From: Defluviimonas salinarum
GTDB lineage: Bacteria > Pseudomonadota > Alphaproteobacteria > Rhodobacterales > Rhodobacteraceae
Length of the DNA: 64,000 nucleotides
NCBI RefSeq assembly: GCF_026013545.1
Contig: NZ_JAPDOG010000011.1
Span: forward strand, 62,001-126,000
Direction: 5' to 3'
The position numbers and the translations under genes were made by a program. Numbering within the stretch: the stretch's first letter is position 1; each line of letters starts with the position of its first letter. Below the pieces are notes generated by a model. That model made no database searches and was not told the origin of the DNA. It saw only the letters and a list, made by a program, of their open reading frames with translations. Of the stretch, positions 44,305-52,437 are shown piece after piece.

Positions 44305-44603
44305 TTCTGCGGCGCCTCGGCCGGCTTCAGCGGATGTGCCCGCGGCGCGTACTTGCCCTCCGGCGCGCAGTCCGGTGCCGTATAGGCCGGGCGGCCGCCG
44401 AGGCTCGCCGCATCGGCCGAGTCCTTGCTCCAGTCGATCGCCGGAGCGGCGACAAGAGGGTCGTGGAGCGTCGGGTCGACATCCTGGCAGTAGCGGCCGG
44501 CGAAGGGCGCCAGGCCCTCGAGGTAGAACCCGGCCTGGGCCGGCAGCGCCGATCCGATCAGCGCGGCCAGCAGGGTCAGGGAAGGTCCGGTCAGGCGTTT
44601 CAT
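44301..44603 (-). CDS. Small exported protein
   Basis: 100 residues with a signal peptide (about 1-23, ending AQA) and two cysteines (GRYCQDVD, APDCAPEG) likely forming a disulfide. The start ATG 44603 is chosen; longer frames lack support. It overlaps the next gene by ATGA. It may be a periplasmic accessory to the Dot system. Confidence 0.55.
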   Translation of the reverse strand: MKRLTGPSLTLLAALIGSALPAQAGFYLEGLAPFAGRYCQDVDPTLHDPLVAAPAIDWSKDSADAASLGGRPAYTAPDCAPEGKYAPRAHPLKPAEAPQK

Positions 44604-44628
44604 GTCAGTCTCCGTGTCGTTGGAAGGG

Positions 44629-45129
44629 TCAGATGTCCCTGATCTCGTGAAGGATGTGCGGCCGGATGCCGACGGATCCGGAAAGCAACCCGTGCAGCCA
44701 TTCCGGGGCGGCCAGCACGATGCACAGGAAGCGGGCGCCCGAGCCGACCGTCTGGTAGAGGATGTCGTCGAGCGCGGCGCTGAGCGCACGCCCCGCATCC
44801 CTGACATAGGCAGTCGTGTCGATCGTCTGGCCATAGATCCGGGCGCTGCCCTGCAGGGCCAGGGCCACGGTCTCCTGTTCCTCGAACGTGATGCGACGGC
44901 CACCGAAATCGACCGGCACCCCGAAGAGGAAGCTCCAGCCGAAGACCGCGGTCCAGCTCTTGTCGCAGACCCCCTCGTCGTCGAGGATCGTGACATGCGT
45001 CTCGCCGGCGCCGATGGTCACGAAGACCCGGGCCTCGTCATGGATGTCCAGGAGGTCGCCAGCGCGTTCGGAGGAGCGAAATACCCGGATGCGCTGCGGG
45101 CTGCTGATGAGGCCTGTAAGGGTGTCCAT
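44629..45129 (-). CDS. Unknown protein in the icmT operon
   Basis: 166 residues, soluble-looking, with alternating hydrophobic strands (ARVFVTIGAGETHVTILDD and VALALQGSARIYGQTI). No family recognised. It starts six bases after icmT ends, implying co-translation. Likely a cytoplasmic adaptor; inference only. Confidence 0.5.
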   Translation of the reverse strand: MDTLTGLISSPQRIRVFRSSERAGDLLDIHDEARVFVTIGAGETHVTILDDEGVCDKSWTAVFGWSFLFGVPVDFGGRRITFEEQETVALALQGSARIYGQTIDTTAYVRDAGRALSAALDDILYQTVGSGARFLCIVLAAPEWLHGLLSGSVGIRPHILHEIRDI

Positions 45130-45134
45130 GTCGT

Positions 45135-45527
45135 TCAGACCTTCCGCATCTTCCCCTTGGGGGTCTTTGATTTCGCCTTCATCTGCCCGGCCTGCTTCGC
45201 GCGGATCTCGATCATCTGCCGGGCCCGCGCGACATGCGCCGCGGTCTCGAAGCCAAAATCCACCGGCATCCGCTCGGCCTGCAGGCCGCGCGCGGTGCGC
45301 TTTCGGCCGACAATGGAGGCCCGGAGGAAACGCAAAATGCTGGTGGCGCTCACGCCCTTGCGGTCGAAGAGCCACAGCACCAGGATCGTGACGACCGAGA
45401 GCCCGATCGTCCACGGACGGATATGCATCACCGTCAGAAAGAGGACGATGACCAGGCGGCCGTCAAGAAAGAGGAACTTTGGCTGCCGATGGGTCTCGCG
45501 CCAGTAGAGCGGGGTTCCGAAATACAT
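45135..45527 (-). CDS. icmT: IcmT/TraK-like type IVB transfer protein
   Basis: 130 residues. YWRETHRQPKFLFLDGRLVI (9-28) followed by WTIGLSVVTILVLWLFDRKG and a basic C terminus is characteristic of IcmT/TraK, a small inner-membrane protein of Dot/Icm and IncI systems. ATG 45527 overlaps the dotB stop (TGATG). The C-terminal 45 residues exceed most IcmT proteins. Confidence 0.85.
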   Translation of the reverse strand: MYFGTPLYWRETHRQPKFLFLDGRLVIVLFLTVMHIRPWTIGLSVVTILVLWLFDRKGVSATSILRFLRASIVGRKRTARGLQAERMPVDFGFETAAHVARARQMIEIRAKQAGQMKAKSKTPKGKMRKV

Positions 45528-46804
45528 CACCTGATCTCCATGACCGCTGAGGGACCGCCAAGACGGAGCGCGTCGGCGCGCGAAATGACCCCATCCCTGA
45601 AGAACCGGCCCGCGACATCCGTGAGCGAGACGCGCTGATCTTCGGGTGTGCGACCCTCGACCTCGCCGTTGACCTCTCGCGTCACGATCGACGACCAGGA
45701 CGAGATCGGGCTCGAGAGCAGGATCTCGCGGACCCGGTCGGTGAAGCGCAGGTACTCGCGCACCGGAACCCGGCCGGGCCTGTCGGCCCGCGGCACCAGG
45801 TGCTGAACCATGAGGAAGCGCAACGCCGAAACCAGGTCATAGGCCCGGCTCTCGCGCTCGTTGCCGGGGAAGGTCGTGAGCAGCCGGCGGATCGCATCCG
45901 CGACCGAACCGGCGTGGGTCGTGGTATAGACGAGGTGACCGGTAAGCGAGGCCTCGAGCGAGGCGCTGATCGTCTCGAAGTCGCGGGCTTCGCCAACGTT
46001 GATGATGTTCGGCTTGCGGCGCAGCGCCGAATGAACCCCGTCCGCGAAGGAGCGGATATGCTTGCCGATCTCGGACTGGCCGATGATCGAGGAGGAACCA
46101 GAGGTGCCGCCCATGACGTCCCGGAACGTGTATTCGATCGGCGCCTGGATATCGACGATCTTTACCGGGCGTGGCGAGGCCTCGAGATGGTAGCGGGTGA
46201 CCGCGGCCATCGTCGTCGACTTGCCCGAACCGGTGGCGCCAGCGATGACGACGATGCCGTCACGCGGCGTGAGCGCCGCGATCTCCCGGTCGTCGATCTG
46301 GACCATCGTGAGGTCCGGCGTCTTCGAGGGAAGCGCCCGGAAGGTGATCTCGACGCCGGAGCCGTCACGGCCGTAGATTCCGGTCGCGTTGACCCGGAAC
46401 CGCTGGCGCGCGCCGTCGGGCAGGTTCAGCTCGTAGGAATAGTCGAGCACACGCTGCCCGTTGACCTCGGTCCTGGCGTTCGCGCCGCCATAGGACTCGA
46501 TCAGGATCAGGTCGACCTCGGACGGCGAAAGCGGTCGGCGCATCGCCCGGTAGAGGATGCCGTGGATCTCGGCTCGCGGCTGCTGGTCGGTCTGGAAGGT
46601 GACATCCGAGGCCCCGGTCAGGACCGCGGACATCAGGATCTGACGGAACTCGTCCATCGAGATCCGCTGCGGTTCGGCCTCCAGCATGAAGGCGGCAAGG
46701 GTGTCGCGGTCGAGCTCGGCGGCCCGGGCGCGCTCGACGCCCGGGGACATCTTGCGCGACAGGGCTGCCGATACCGGTTTCTGGGATTCCGGAGCCATCA
46801 GCAT
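45527..46804 (-). CDS. dotB: DotB/TraJ secretion ATPase
   Basis: 425 residues. Walker A is GATGSGKS (189-196), Walker B INVGEAR (268-274) and the His box TTTHAGS (294-300). ASDVTFQTDQQPRAEIHGIL (66-85) is the PilT-like N-terminal domain typical of DotB. It is the cytosolic hexameric ATPase powering type IVB transfer. ATG 46804 (next ATG 46798) starts seven bases after dotC ends. Confidence 0.9.
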   Translation of the reverse strand: MLMAPESQKPVSAALSRKMSPGVERARAAELDRDTLAAFMLEAEPQRISMDEFRQILMSAVLTGASDVTFQTDQQPRAEIHGILYRAMRRPLSPSEVDLILIESYGGANARTEVNGQRVLDYSYELNLPDGARQRFRVNATGIYGRDGSGVEITFRALPSKTPDLTMVQIDDREIAALTPRDGIVVIAGATGSGKSTTMAAVTRYHLEASPRPVKIVDIQAPIEYTFRDVMGGTSGSSSIIGQSEIGKHIRSFADGVHSALRRKPNIINVGEARDFETISASLEASLTGHLVYTTTHAGSVADAIRRLLTTFPGNERESRAYDLVSALRFLMVQHLVPRADRPGRVPVREYLRFTDRVREILLSSPISSWSSIVTREVNGEVEGRTPEDQRVSLTDVAGRFFRDGVISRADALRLGGPSAVMEIR

Positions 46805-46811
46805 CCCACCA

Positions 46812-47756
46812 TCACTCAAGGTCGGCGGAGAGCGACGGGATCTCGCCGGTGTCAACGATCAGGGCGTCCCGCTCGCTGACGCTTCGGACCTTCCACTCCG
46901 TCGGGTCGGACTGGAACGAGGCGTCGCTCACGATCTGCACGGTCCTGCTGCCGATCCGCATCTGGCCGTCCTCCTCGGTGACGCCGAAATCGGCATCCGC
47001 GAGAACCATGCGGTCCATCATGCCCTGAGCCACCAGGCGGCGATACTGCAGCATGCCCTGGTAGTCCTGCTTCAGGCGATCGAGGCGGGTGTCGAACTCG
47101 GCATCCGCGAGCGCGACGCCAGCCTCCCAGCCCTCCCCGAACCACCCCTCGAAGAGATCGAGCTCCTCACCATGGCCCGGCATGAGGCTGCGCGCAGGCT
47201 CCTCGGGCGAACCCGCCGTGAAGACCAGGTAGTCGCGCCAGGTCGGTGCGACGGGCGCGATGCGGCCCGGGCGAACGATGGTGAGGTATTCGTCAGCGAC
47301 GCTCGCCTCGCGGCCCTCGGCATCGGTAACGAACGCGTCGAAGGAGCGCGAGACCACCGGCGGCACGACGACACCGGCCTTGACCGGGGCGGCAGAGACC
47401 AGCCGGTTGAAATCGAAAACCTCGGAAAGGTCGGAGGACCGCGCCTCGAGCCGGCCAGCGATCTCCCAGGAGCGGCGGGCGAAGCCCATCTGCGAGCCGT
47501 AGCTCTGGGCCGCCTCCTTCAGCGCATCCGCCCGGATCCGGGTCACCTCCCCGACCTTGGCGTCAGGATTGTAGACCGGGATACGGATGGCGTCGGCGGA
47601 CGCCGGCGGAGCCTTTCCGATACGCAGGTCATCGGTCTTGGCCCCGACCATCGGGGGATTGAGGTCGGAGGCCTTACCGCGCTCGAGTGCCGGCTGCATG
47701 CAGCCGGCAAGGGTCAGGCCCGAAAGGGTCAGAAGGATCATGGCGCGGACTTTCAT
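46812..47756 (-). CDS. dotC: DotC/TraI outer-membrane lipoprotein
   Basis: 314 residues. Lipobox TLAGC (Cys19). The body carries EVTRIRADALKEAAQSYGSQ, RSWEIAGRLEARSSDLSEVF and DYLVFTAG, conserved in the DotC family. With DotD it pilots the DotH secretin-like ring in the outer membrane. It sits between dotD and dotB as in Legionella and IncI plasmids. Confidence 0.9.
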   Translation of the reverse strand: MKVRAMILLTLSGLTLAGCMQPALERGKASDLNPPMVGAKTDDLRIGKAPPASADAIRIPVYNPDAKVGEVTRIRADALKEAAQSYGSQMGFARRSWEIAGRLEARSSDLSEVFDFNRLVSAAPVKAGVVVPPVVSRSFDAFVTDAEGREASVADEYLTIVRPGRIAPVAPTWRDYLVFTAGSPEEPARSLMPGHGEELDLFEGWFGEGWEAGVALADAEFDTRLDRLKQDYQGMLQYRRLVAQGMMDRMVLADADFGVTEEDGQMRIGSRTVQIVSDASFQSDPTEWKVRSVSERDALIVDTGEIPSLSADLE

Positions 47757-47759
47757 GCC

Positions 47760-48248
47760 TCAGCCTCCGTAACGGATTTCGATCGTGCGGGCCGAGGGAT
47801 TGAAGCCGATATCGGCGTACCCGTGGGCCATCGCGCCAGCCCGACGGACCACGCCGAAGAGCGGCTCCTCGTTCGCGGTGATCGTGATCATCATCGGGTT
47901 GGCCGGCTTGCGACCGGTGACGCTGAAGCTGTAGCCCGCGCGCGTCGCCATCTCCTCGAGGAAGGGCTCGACCGGACCCTGCCAGTCGGCCGTGACCGGC
48001 TGGATCGCCTCGGGCGGCAGCACGACGTTGGGCGGGACCGCCTGGCCGGGACCCTGGCGGACCGGGGCGGCGGTGGCGACCTCGACCTCGGCGATCGCGC
48101 GGTTGGCGTTGGCGGAGGTCTCGACGGCCTCCGCGATCCGGCTATCGATCGCTTCGATCGGCGGGACTTCGGCGGTCTTCTCCGTCATGGAGCCACAGGC
48201 CGAGACGATGGCCGCCATGACAAGCACTGATGCTGTCGTTTTTCTCAT
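47760..48248 (-). CDS. dotD: DotD/TraH outer-membrane lipoprotein
   Basis: 162 residues. Lipobox IVSAC (Cys18), an Ala/Pro-rich linker, then a secretin-N0-like domain (PFLEEMATRAGYSFSVTGRK and PLFGVVRRAGAMAHGYADI), the DotD fold. First gene of the dotD-dotC-dotB-icmT operon; a TGCGAAAA site lies 57 bases upstream. Confidence 0.85.
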   Translation of the reverse strand: MRKTTASVLVMAAIVSACGSMTEKTAEVPPIEAIDSRIAEAVETSANANRAIAEVEVATAAPVRQGPGQAVPPNVVLPPEAIQPVTADWQGPVEPFLEEMATRAGYSFSVTGRKPANPMMITITANEEPLFGVVRRAGAMAHGYADIGFNPSARTIEIRYGG

Positions 48249-48951
48249 GGATGTATCCTGCGTTCTCCTGATGGAACCTGGCGCAACCTAGCATTCATGG
48301 GGTATGCGAAAAAAGGTGAGATCGCATTGCGCCCAGCCTGGTGGCACGGTTTATTGTGGAAAACCGGCCGATCACTGGCGCGAGGCGCGGCAGCGACGGA
48401 CTGGCGCACGAGGGTTCGTTTGCGCAGGTCGGCTCGATAATCAAGAAAATAAAGGGTGCGGCACCTCTCTTCCGGTGGCGCCGCACCACCTGCCCCGCCG
48501 CCAAAGCAAGCCCGCGCATACGCCGGATACGGGTTTTATCCGCCGATGGATGCGGCTGCAGGCGCGCCGGCTTTCGAGCCACTTTTTCCCGCCATTAAAC
48601 ACTCAACTCAAGGAAATCATGAGGTAATTCAAAAATGGATGGAGATAATCTATTTCCACCCGCCCGAAGGCGGCCAGGCCGGCCCAGAGCCCCGCAAGGA
48701 CACCCTCGGAGGCTTCCGGCGGGGTGTGCGAAAAATAGATTTAGAAGCCCTACCACGTTTCGTTTTTCGCGCTTATAAAGTCTGGAGGCGGCGGCGGAGA
48801 TTGCTGCTTCGTGGGTGGTGGTCCGGCGCTTCGGCGCGGCGCCACCGCCAAGCGGAGCGAAGCGAGGCGCCAGTAGGAGCGGGCTTTAGCCTGCCCGATA
48901 ATATGGGGTGAACCTGACGGTTCAGGTTTATCGTGCGAATTGGGGGGAACC
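48249..48951. other. 0.7 kb non-coding stretch with repeated motif copies
   Basis: No convincing gene is visible between dotD and the recombinase. It contains TGCGAAAA at 48305-48312 and 48727-48734, a reverse TTTTTCGCG near 48761-48769 (an inverted pair with the second copy), a TATAAA-like box near 48774, and the hairpin at 48911-48928. It could hold promoters for both flanking genes, an attachment site or an origin of transfer. I cannot decide among these. Confidence 0.4.
48911..48928. promoter_or_regulatory. Perfect inverted repeat just upstream of the recombinase
   Basis: AACCTGA (48911-48917) and TCAGGTT (48922-48928) flank a 4-base spacer. It ends 24 bases before the TTG start and may be an operator, or a core-site arm bound by the recombinase. 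Confidence 0.4.
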
Positions 48952-50247
48952 TTGGAACAGTATGTGAACGCCCTGAACAGGATCGCGGATTGCGTCGAGA
49001 AACGGGCGGCCATCCTCAAGCGGGTTCCGGTGCTCGCCGATCTCGCGGAGCAGACCTCGATCCGCTCGAAGGCCCTGTCGAAATCGACCATCAATCTCGA
49101 GATCGCCGCCATCAGAAAGGTCGTGGCGGCCGTCGAGATCGAGGATGGCCTTCTCGCCTGGCCCGAAGGAACCCATCCCAGGGACTGGATGGCCGATGCT
49201 CCGGCCGAAGATCTCGACGGACTTCGGGTCTCTCTCGACCGGCCTTACCGGACCATCATGGATGATGCCGGAAAGCTTCTCGAGCGCGACATGGAGGTGG
49301 CGCGCCGGAACGGTTTCGATCTGGGCGAGGAGGAGATGATCGAGCTGCTCTCCGGCAAGCGTGGCAACAATGGGCCGCGCCATGACCAGAAGGCGCAGCG
49401 CCACCTGACCTGGCGTGACCTGATGGCGCTCGAGATCGAGCTCAGCGACCACGATCCACTCGACTCCCTGACCAGCCTCAAGTCCGGCAAGACCCGGCTC
49501 GAGGGGACGCTGCGGCTCTTCATCAACGTGACGTGGTTCACCGGCATGCGGCCGGTGGAGGTCTGGGCCTGCTGCCTGATGGTGCCGCGCACCGACATCC
49601 CCTTCACCCAGGAGATGCGCGACATGATCGTTGCAGATCCCGCCAGGGCGATCGGCGAGGACCTGATGATGACCGTCGAGCAGGCCGCGACCCATACCGG
49701 CGACAGCCTGGGAATGACCGCACGCAACGCGATGATCCGCGCCGGCGCCCCTTGCGTTCTCATGATCACCTCAGCCAAGACCCGAAACGCCAATCCCGAG
49801 CTGAAATCCCCCTACCGGCTGCAGATCCTCAAGGACATTCCGCTGCGCCAGCTCAACCTGATCGCGCTCGCCACCCAGGGCCGACGGCTGCGGCTTACGG
49901 ACAAGCGCAAGGACAGCATCCGCGCCTCGATGACCAAGCTCCTGAAGGCAGCGGCCCGGCGCGAGCCTCTGCTGGCGGATCTCAACCTCAACCTCTACGC
50001 CTTCCGGCACAGCTTCGCGACCCGCGCCAAGCGCGCCATGGACAGTCACGAGGCGGCGGCGCTGACCGGGCATACCTCGGAGGCTACACTCCATGTCTAC
50101 GGCGAGCGGAACGTGCGCAAGGGCGGCAAGACGAAGATGCGCAACGAGGACTGGTTGCCATCGCCCGACCCGGTCTTCGCCGCCATGATCAAGGAAATCT
50201 GGGAACGCCCTTCCGGGACCGGCCCCGCGGCGGCACCCAAGATGTGA
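48952..50247 (+). CDS. Tyrosine recombinase (site-specific integrase family)
   Basis: 431 residues. WFTGMRPVEVW holds the first catalytic Arg (about 200), FRHSFATR holds the second (about 352), LTGHTSEATLHVY supplies His 374 and the nucleophile Tyr 383. The usual box II His is replaced by Tyr (LYAFRHS). Lys in TSAKT (276) may be the beta-hairpin lysine. It could resolve dimers, integrate the element or invert DNA; substrates are unknown. TTG 48952 follows GGGGGGAAC; no ATG fits as well. Confidence 0.85.
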   Translation: MEQYVNALNRIADCVEKRAAILKRVPVLADLAEQTSIRSKALSKSTINLEIAAIRKVVAAVEIEDGLLAWPEGTHPRDWMADAPAEDLDGLRVSLDRPYRTIMDDAGKLLERDMEVARRNGFDLGEEEMIELLSGKRGNNGPRHDQKAQRHLTWRDLMALEIELSDHDPLDSLTSLKSGKTRLEGTLRLFINVTWFTGMRPVEVWACCLMVPRTDIPFTQEMRDMIVADPARAIGEDLMMTVEQAATHTGDSLGMTARNAMIRAGAPCVLMITSAKTRNANPELKSPYRLQILKDIPLRQLNLIALATQGRRLRLTDKRKDSIRASMTKLLKAAARREPLLADLNLNLYAFRHSFATRAKRAMDSHEAAALTGHTSEATLHVYGERNVRKGGKTKMRNEDWLPSPDPVFAAMIKEIWERPSGTGPAAAPKM

Positions 50248-50317
50248 AAACCAATCCACAGATTGTGAAAATCTGGAGATTGTCCGGCGAGCCCGCCATG
50301 ATATGATATGCGAATAT

Positions 50318-50332
50318 GGGAGTGATACTCCC
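50318..50332. promoter_or_regulatory. GGGAGT-N3-ACTCCC palindrome with a TGCGAATA box
   Basis: A perfect 6-bp inverted repeat follows GATATGCGAATATG (50305-50318). It lies between the recombinase stop and ATG 50364 and could be an operator for the next gene. This supports starting that gene at 50364 rather than 50316. Confidence 0.45.
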
Positions 50333-50363
50333 GGAGAGTAACACGCCCACCCCGGAGACCAGC

Positions 50364-50816
50364 ATGTACGGATTCTACGACCCTGCCAGCCTTTCGATCG
50401 GCGACACGATAGCTGTCATCGACTTCATCAGCGCCCACAACGCCTCCGACGTGACCAAGGTCGAGATCCGCACCGCCGAAGAGGCGCGCGAGGTCTCGGC
50501 GGCCCTCGAGGCGCAGAAGACCTTCGGCATCACCACGCGCAAGGGCGATATGCGCGAGATCCGCGGCTCGGTCGCGTTCCTCTCCCAGGGCTCGGACGAG
50601 GCGCTGCTGTCGCCCGAGAGCGACACGAAGAAGACAATCCCCCTCAAGATGGGATTTGCGGTTTCGAAGAACCTCCTGCCGATGGCCGGATTCGTCATCG
50701 CCCAGGCCGCCGAGCAGGACGGCGCCCTCATCGTCCACAAGATGGCGATGAAGTCCTACCTGCCGATGCCGGAGTCCCGGCCCTCGATTTTCGACAACCG
50801 CTCCAACCTGAACTGA
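50364..50816 (+). CDS. Unknown small soluble protein
   Basis: 150 residues, no signal peptide, with a short helical core (SIGDTIAVIDFISAHNASDV) and a basic C terminus. No family recognised. ATG 50364 has GGAG eight bases upstream. It has its own palindromic promoter region and a hairpin downstream, so it is probably monocistronic. Confidence 0.5.
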   Translation: MYGFYDPASLSIGDTIAVIDFISAHNASDVTKVEIRTAEEAREVSAALEAQKTFGITTRKGDMREIRGSVAFLSQGSDEALLSPESDTKKTIPLKMGFAVSKNLLPMAGFVIAQAAEQDGALIVHKMAMKSYLPMPESRPSIFDNRSNLN

Positions 50817-50822
50817 TCCTGG

Positions 50823-50845
50823 TCCGGGGCGAAGGCCGCCCCGGA
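50823..50845. terminator. Hairpin after the unknown gene
   Basis: TCCGGGGC (50823-50830) pairs with GCCCCGGA (50838-50845). No T run follows, so it is only a possible terminator. Confidence 0.4.
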
Positions 50846-50908
50846 TCGACCCGGCCCTCGGGCCTGATGCCATTTCCCGAAAAGACCAGACCAACAAGGA
50901 AATCCTGA

Positions 50909-52216
50909 ATGAAGATTGCGGTCATCGGTACCGGTTATGTCGGGCTTGTCTCCGGCGTTTGTTTCTCCGACTTCGGTCACGAGGTCGTCTGCGTCGACAA
51001 GTCCGCCGCCAAGATCGCGACGCTCGAGGCGGGCGGCGTGCCGATCTACGAGCCGGGCCTCGATCAGATCATGGCGCGCAACGTCGCCGCCGGCCGGCTG
51101 AAATTCACCACCTCGCTCGACGACGCGCTCGAGGACGCACAGGCGGTGTTCATCGCCGTCGGCACACCGACGCGCCGCGGCGACGGCCATGCCGATCTGA
51201 CCTATGTCATGGAGGCCGCGGCCGAGATTGCCCGCGGGCTCAAGGGCCACGCGGTCGTCGTGACCAAGTCGACCGTGCCGGTCGGCACCAACCGCAAGGT
51301 CGCCGAGGTCATGCGCGAGGCCAACCCGGCAGCGGATTTCGATGTCGCTTCGAACCCGGAATTCCTGCGCGAGGGTTCGGCGATCGAGGATTTCATGCGG
51401 CCTGACCGCGTCGTGGTCGGCGCCGAGACCGAGCGCGCCATCGCGGTGATGTCCGACATCTACCGGCCGCTCTACCTGCGCGACTTCCCGATCGTATTCA
51501 CGGATCTCGAAAGCGCGGAGATGATCAAGTACGCGGCAAACGCCTTTCTCGCCACCAAGATCTCCTTCATCAACGAGATCGCCACGCTCTGCGAGCGCAC
51601 CGGCGCCGATGTGAGGGCGGTCGCGAAGGGGATGGGCATGGACCGGCGTATCGGCGAGAAGTTCCTGCATGCCGGGCCGGGCTATGGCGGGTCGTGCTTC
51701 CCGAAAGACACCCGGGCGCTCGCCAGGACCGGCCAGGAGCACGGCGCACCCCTGCGCATCGTCGAGACCGTCATCCAGGTCAATGACGAGGTCAAGCGGC
51801 GCATGGTCGACAAGGTCGTCGATCTCGCCGGCGGCAGCCTCGCGGGCAAGCGGGTGGCGGTGCTCGGTGTGACCTTCAAACCCAATACCGACGACATGCG
51901 CGACGCACCCTCTCTCACGCTCGTTCCGGCGCTGATTGGCCTTGGTGCCGAGGTTCGCGTGGTCGATCCGCAGGGCCGCAGGGAGGGTGAGCATCTTCTG
52001 CCGGGGGTGGCCTGGCTGGAGGACCCCTACGCGGCCGCCGAGGGTGCCGATCTCGTCGTGATGCTGACCGAGTGGAACGAGTTCCGGGCGCTCGATCTCG
52101 AACGCCTCAGCGGCGTCATGCGCCAGCCCCGGATGGCCGACCTGCGCAACATCTATGACCGCAGGGCGGTTCTCGACGCGGGTTTCGCGGGTTACGAGGG
52201 TGTCGGGCGCTGCTGA
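50909..52216 (+). CDS. ugd: UDP-glucose 6-dehydrogenase
   Basis: 435 residues. NAD-binding GTGYVGL (8-14), FIAVGTPTRRGDGHADLTYV, catalytic-cysteine loop GPGYGGSCFPKD and VAVLGVTFKPNTDDMRDAPS are all present. The enzyme oxidises UDP-glucose to UDP-glucuronate for capsule, exopolysaccharide or lipid A modification. It is a stand-alone gene here with its own terminator, so it may add a sugar to host surface polymers. A DUF6270-like protein elsewhere in the window could act on the same kind of polymer. Confidence 0.95.
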   Translation: MKIAVIGTGYVGLVSGVCFSDFGHEVVCVDKSAAKIATLEAGGVPIYEPGLDQIMARNVAAGRLKFTTSLDDALEDAQAVFIAVGTPTRRGDGHADLTYVMEAAAEIARGLKGHAVVVTKSTVPVGTNRKVAEVMREANPAADFDVASNPEFLREGSAIEDFMRPDRVVVGAETERAIAVMSDIYRPLYLRDFPIVFTDLESAEMIKYAANAFLATKISFINEIATLCERTGADVRAVAKGMGMDRRIGEKFLHAGPGYGGSCFPKDTRALARTGQEHGAPLRIVETVIQVNDEVKRRMVDKVVDLAGGSLAGKRVAVLGVTFKPNTDDMRDAPSLTLVPALIGLGAEVRVVDPQGRREGEHLLPGVAWLEDPYAAAEGADLVVMLTEWNEFRALDLERLSGVMRQPRMADLRNIYDRRAVLDAGFAGYEGVGRC

Positions 52217-52278
52217 AGCCGGAAGGTTCCGCAACAGGCAAGCCCGCCGAAGCATCAGGCCCACCGGCCAGACCAGGA

Positions 52279-52303
52279 AGGCCCGCCATTGGCGGGCTTT
52301 TTC
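52279..52303 (+). terminator. Rho-independent terminator after ugd
   Basis: AAGG-CCCGCC pairs with GGCGGG-CTT around ATT and is followed by a T run. An almost identical hairpin with shared flanks follows the next gene (53689-53713). Confidence 0.8.
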
Positions 52304-52437
52304 CGGTTGCGGGATCCGATCTTCAGGTCCTGATCGGATGGACTCGCGCCGGGCGGGCGCCGGACATCGCCTGGCGCTAGGAGAATGACCATCACCGTGC
52401 GATGCTTTCCTTTTTACAGTTATGCAATGGGTGATTC

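Noticed and set aside
48304-48627. A 107-residue frame starting inside a TGCGAAAA motif after dotD
   Set aside because: No ribosome site, composition like random high-GC sequence, and the start lies in the recurrent motif. Kept as non-coding.
50240-50290. DnaA-box-like CAATCCACA (also near 37047) as a replication origin
   Set aside because: Only two copies, two mismatches to the usual box, and no A/T-rich unwinding element or iterons beside them.
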